A stretch of 10,470 nt of DNA from Rhodospirillales bacterium (GTDB lineage: Bacteria > Pseudomonadota > Alphaproteobacteria > Acetobacterales > Acetobacteraceae), in NCBI GenBank assembly GCA_018971905.1, contig JAGWZS010000044.1, positions 1-10,470 of the forward strand, read 5' to 3'. The notes below the pieces were generated by a model. That model saw nothing but the letters and a program-made list of their open reading frames with translations. It had not been told where the DNA came from and did no database searches. The translations under genes and the position numbers were made by a program. Every line of letters begins with the position of its first letter. Within the stretch, counting starts at the first letter, position 1. Shown here piece after piece: positions 7,735 through 10,470 of this stretch.

Positions 7735-7838
7735 CACCGAGGGGAGCTCCGGGAAGGAGCTGAGACATCGCTGAGGGGAATTCCCGCCGCGATAAACCCT
7801 TTGAACCTGATCCGGTTAACACCGGCGGAGGGACGGGA
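7735..7838 (+). ncRNA. TPP riboswitch (THI element) controlling thiC
   Basis: The conserved THI-box landmarks occur in order. GGGG is followed by a hairpin of AGCTCC (7745-7750) and GGAGCT (7756-7761) that runs into CTGAGA (7760-7765). A variable GC-rich stem follows (ATCGC pairing with GCGAT, 7767-7793). Then come ACCCTTTGAACCTGATC (7796-7812), a CCGG-TTAACA-CCGG stem (7812-7825), and GGAGGGA (7827-7833). P1 appears short, CCG (7737-7739) with CGG (7834-7836). It binds thiamine diphosphate and lowers thiC expression when the cofactor is plentiful. The element lies about 55 nt upstream of the thiC start. Confidence 0.95.
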
Positions 7839-7861
7839 TTTATCAGGCGCCATGCGTCCCC

Positions 7862-7887
7862 GCTCTCCATTCATTGTTAAGGAGAGC
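7862..7887 (+). promoter_or_regulatory. Shine-Dalgarno-masking hairpin of thiC
   Basis: GCTCTCC (7862-7868) is perfectly complementary to GGAGAGC (7881-7887), which contains the thiC ribosome binding site 4 nt before the ATG at 7892. The 12-nt loop has no T-run after the stem. In the ligand-bound state this helix could hide the Shine-Dalgarno, so the riboswitch probably acts on translation initiation, as known for many proteobacterial thiC leaders. An alternative pairing that frees the site was not worked out. Confidence 0.65.
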
Positions 7888-7891
7888 CTGA

Positions 7892-9718
<1,827 letters not shown>

Positions 9719-9727
9719 CCATAACCG

Positions 9728-9774
9728 CGCAACGGAACCATGCAGCTTTTGGCGGGGCGGTTCCGTTGCGTTTA
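9728..9774 (+). terminator. Hairpin terminator after thiC
   Basis: Perfect 12-bp arms CGCAACGGAACC (9728-9739) and GGTTCCGTTGCG (9759-9770) are separated by 19 nt and followed by TTTAT. The stem is strong, but the loop is long and the T-run is short. It fills the 65-bp gap between thiC and the convergent ArsR-family gene. On the minus strand no T-run follows, so stopping of the arsR message is less certain. Confidence 0.7.
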
Positions 9775-9783
9775 TAAAACGCT

Positions 9784-10173
9784 CTACCGCGCCAACACGC
9801 GCGCGAAGGCAGCCGTACCAGCGGGGGCGGGCGAAACGGTTGGCGCGGCTCTGCGTGGCACCATTTGCGGCAGCTCACCGCTGCCCAAAATCGTCTCCAT
9901 GCACCGCACGCATAATTCCACTTTCTCATCTGCCAGCGCATAGAAAATCTGCGTGCCCTGGCGGCGCGTGCTCACCAGTTCCTTGCGCCGCAACTCCGCC
10001 AGTTGCTGGCTCAGGGCCGGCTGGCCAATGCCCGTCGCGGCGTCAATGTCGCTCACCATGCGCTCCCCTTCCAGCAGGCAGGACAGGATCATCAGTCTCT
10101 GCGGCTGGGCATAGACCTTGATCTGTTCGGCCGCCGCCTCGGCCGCCGCGCGGTCTTTGTAGAGCGTGCTCAT
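9784..10173 (-). CDS. ArsR-family transcriptional regulator
   Basis: A 129-residue protein with a winged helix-turn-helix spanning about residues 14-84. It includes YAQPQRLMILSCLLEGERMV, recognition segment GQPALSQQLAELRRKELV (50-67), and the wing STRRQGTQIFYALAD. The sequence resembles the sulfur/redox-sensing ArsR branch (BigR/SqrR type) more than metal sensors, because the ELCVC-type metal motif is absent from the recognition helix. Cysteines are C32 in the first helix region and C88 and C91 (CVRC) in the last helix. BigR/SqrR use two cysteines about 66 residues apart; here the spacing is 56-59, so redox sensing is a guess. The tail after residue 105 is Pro/Ala-rich and probably disordered. 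The ATG overlaps the peroxiredoxin stop (ATGA), implying coupled translation and a shared role. Confidence 0.9.
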   Translation of the reverse strand: MSTLYKDRAAAEAAAEQIKVYAQPQRLMILSCLLEGERMVSDIDAATGIGQPALSQQLAELRRKELVSTRRQGTQIFYALADEKVELCVRCMETILGSGELPQMVPRRAAPTVSPAPAGTAAFARVLAR

Positions 10174-10470
10174 GCCTCGCTCGCCTTGCGGCAGAACCAG
10201 TCCGCGCCCTCGCTCATCTCAGCCAGGGCGGATGCGGGTGGTGCCATCAGCGCCTCGCCCGGCTGCCAGCCCGCCGGGGCCAGCGCCTTGTCTCCGGCCG
10301 TGGCCTGCAAGGCGGCAAGCAGCCGCAGCGTCTCCTCCACGGAGCGCCCAACGTTATAAGGATACCAGGTCATGGCACGGATCACGCCTTGCGGGTCGAT
10401 GAAATAGCTGGCGCGCATTGTCGCACTGTCCGGCAGCGTTTCGTCCACCATGCCATAGGCCCGGCCCACC
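10170..10470 (-). CDS. Peroxiredoxin (AhpC/TSA, Prx6-like), C-terminal part only
   Basis: The last ~99 residues of a peroxiredoxin whose N-terminal part, with the peroxidatic cysteine, lies outside the window. Family features are MRASYFIDPQGVIRAMTWYPYNVGRSVEETLRLLAAL, then APAGWQPGEALMAPP, and a C-terminal DWFCRK. The cysteine seven residues from the end matches the C-terminal cysteine region of the longer Prx6-like thiol peroxidases (archaeal ApTPx type), where it can help resolve the oxidised active site. These enzymes reduce H2O2 and organic peroxides. The stop codon overlaps the ArsR-family start by 4 bp, so the regulator is the downstream gene of the same transcript. The substrate and reductant cannot be judged from the fragment. 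Confidence 0.88.
   Translation of the reverse strand, partial: VGRAYGMVDETLPDSATMRASYFIDPQGVIRAMTWYPYNVGRSVEETLRLLAALQATAGDKALAPAGWQPGEALMAPPASALAEMSEGADWFCRKASEA

Overview
This window looks like a stretch of alphaproteobacterial chromosome. The evidence is high GC with strong third-position GC bias, clear Shine-Dalgarno sequences, and the style of the proteins. Acetobacteraceae/Rhodospirillales is my best guess, but it is an impression and not demonstrated. The centre is a glyoxylate-assimilation (glycerate pathway) locus. It is followed by a TPP-riboswitch-controlled thiamine gene and then the edge of a peroxiredoxin/ArsR pair.

Layout: (i) 1-3685, minus strand, a tight catabolic operon read right to left. 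In transcription order it holds a 42-codon frame that resembles the first ~35 residues of glyoxylate carboligase, a PanE/ApbA-type ketopantoate-reductase-like protein, hydroxypyruvate isomerase (hyi), tartronate semialdehyde reductase (glxR/garR type), and a fumarylacetoacetate-hydrolase-family protein cut by the window edge. (ii) 3686-3863, a divergent control region with stacked dyads and a 21-bp-phased direct repeat. (iii) 3864-5543, two convergent IclR-family regulators whose stop codons lie 21 bp apart, each at the flank of one catabolic transcription unit. (iv) 5544-5795, a second divergent control region carrying the same type of operator. (v) 5796-7547, glyoxylate carboligase (gcl), closed by a strong intrinsic terminator. 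(vi) 7628-7891, a promoter, a TPP riboswitch and a hairpin that can mask the thiC Shine-Dalgarno. (vii) 7892-9718, thiC with its terminator. (viii) 9784-10470, minus strand, an ArsR-family regulator whose start overlaps the stop of a peroxiredoxin that enters from the right edge.

How the parts work together: Gcl condenses two glyoxylates to tartronate semialdehyde, GlxR reduces it to D-glycerate, and Hyi interconverts tartronate semialdehyde and hydroxypyruvate. No glycerate kinase lies in the window. Both IclR proteins keep the Asp/Cys/Ser/Ser effector set known from the glyoxylate-responsive regulator AllR, so both plausibly sense glyoxylate or a close relative. A shared half-conserved site (core GTATCATGG, or TTTTC-N10-GAAAA) occurs before gcl, before the second IclR gene, and between the first IclR gene and the minus-strand operon. 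This suggests one regulon. Gcl needs thiamine diphosphate, and the next gene makes the pyrimidine half of thiamine, but the two units are separated by a terminator and the link is only suggestive.

The most unusual item is the gcl-like 42-codon frame at the head of the minus-strand operon. It may be a relic of an ancestral gcl-hyi-glxR operon whose gcl was lost or moved, or a small gene in its own right.
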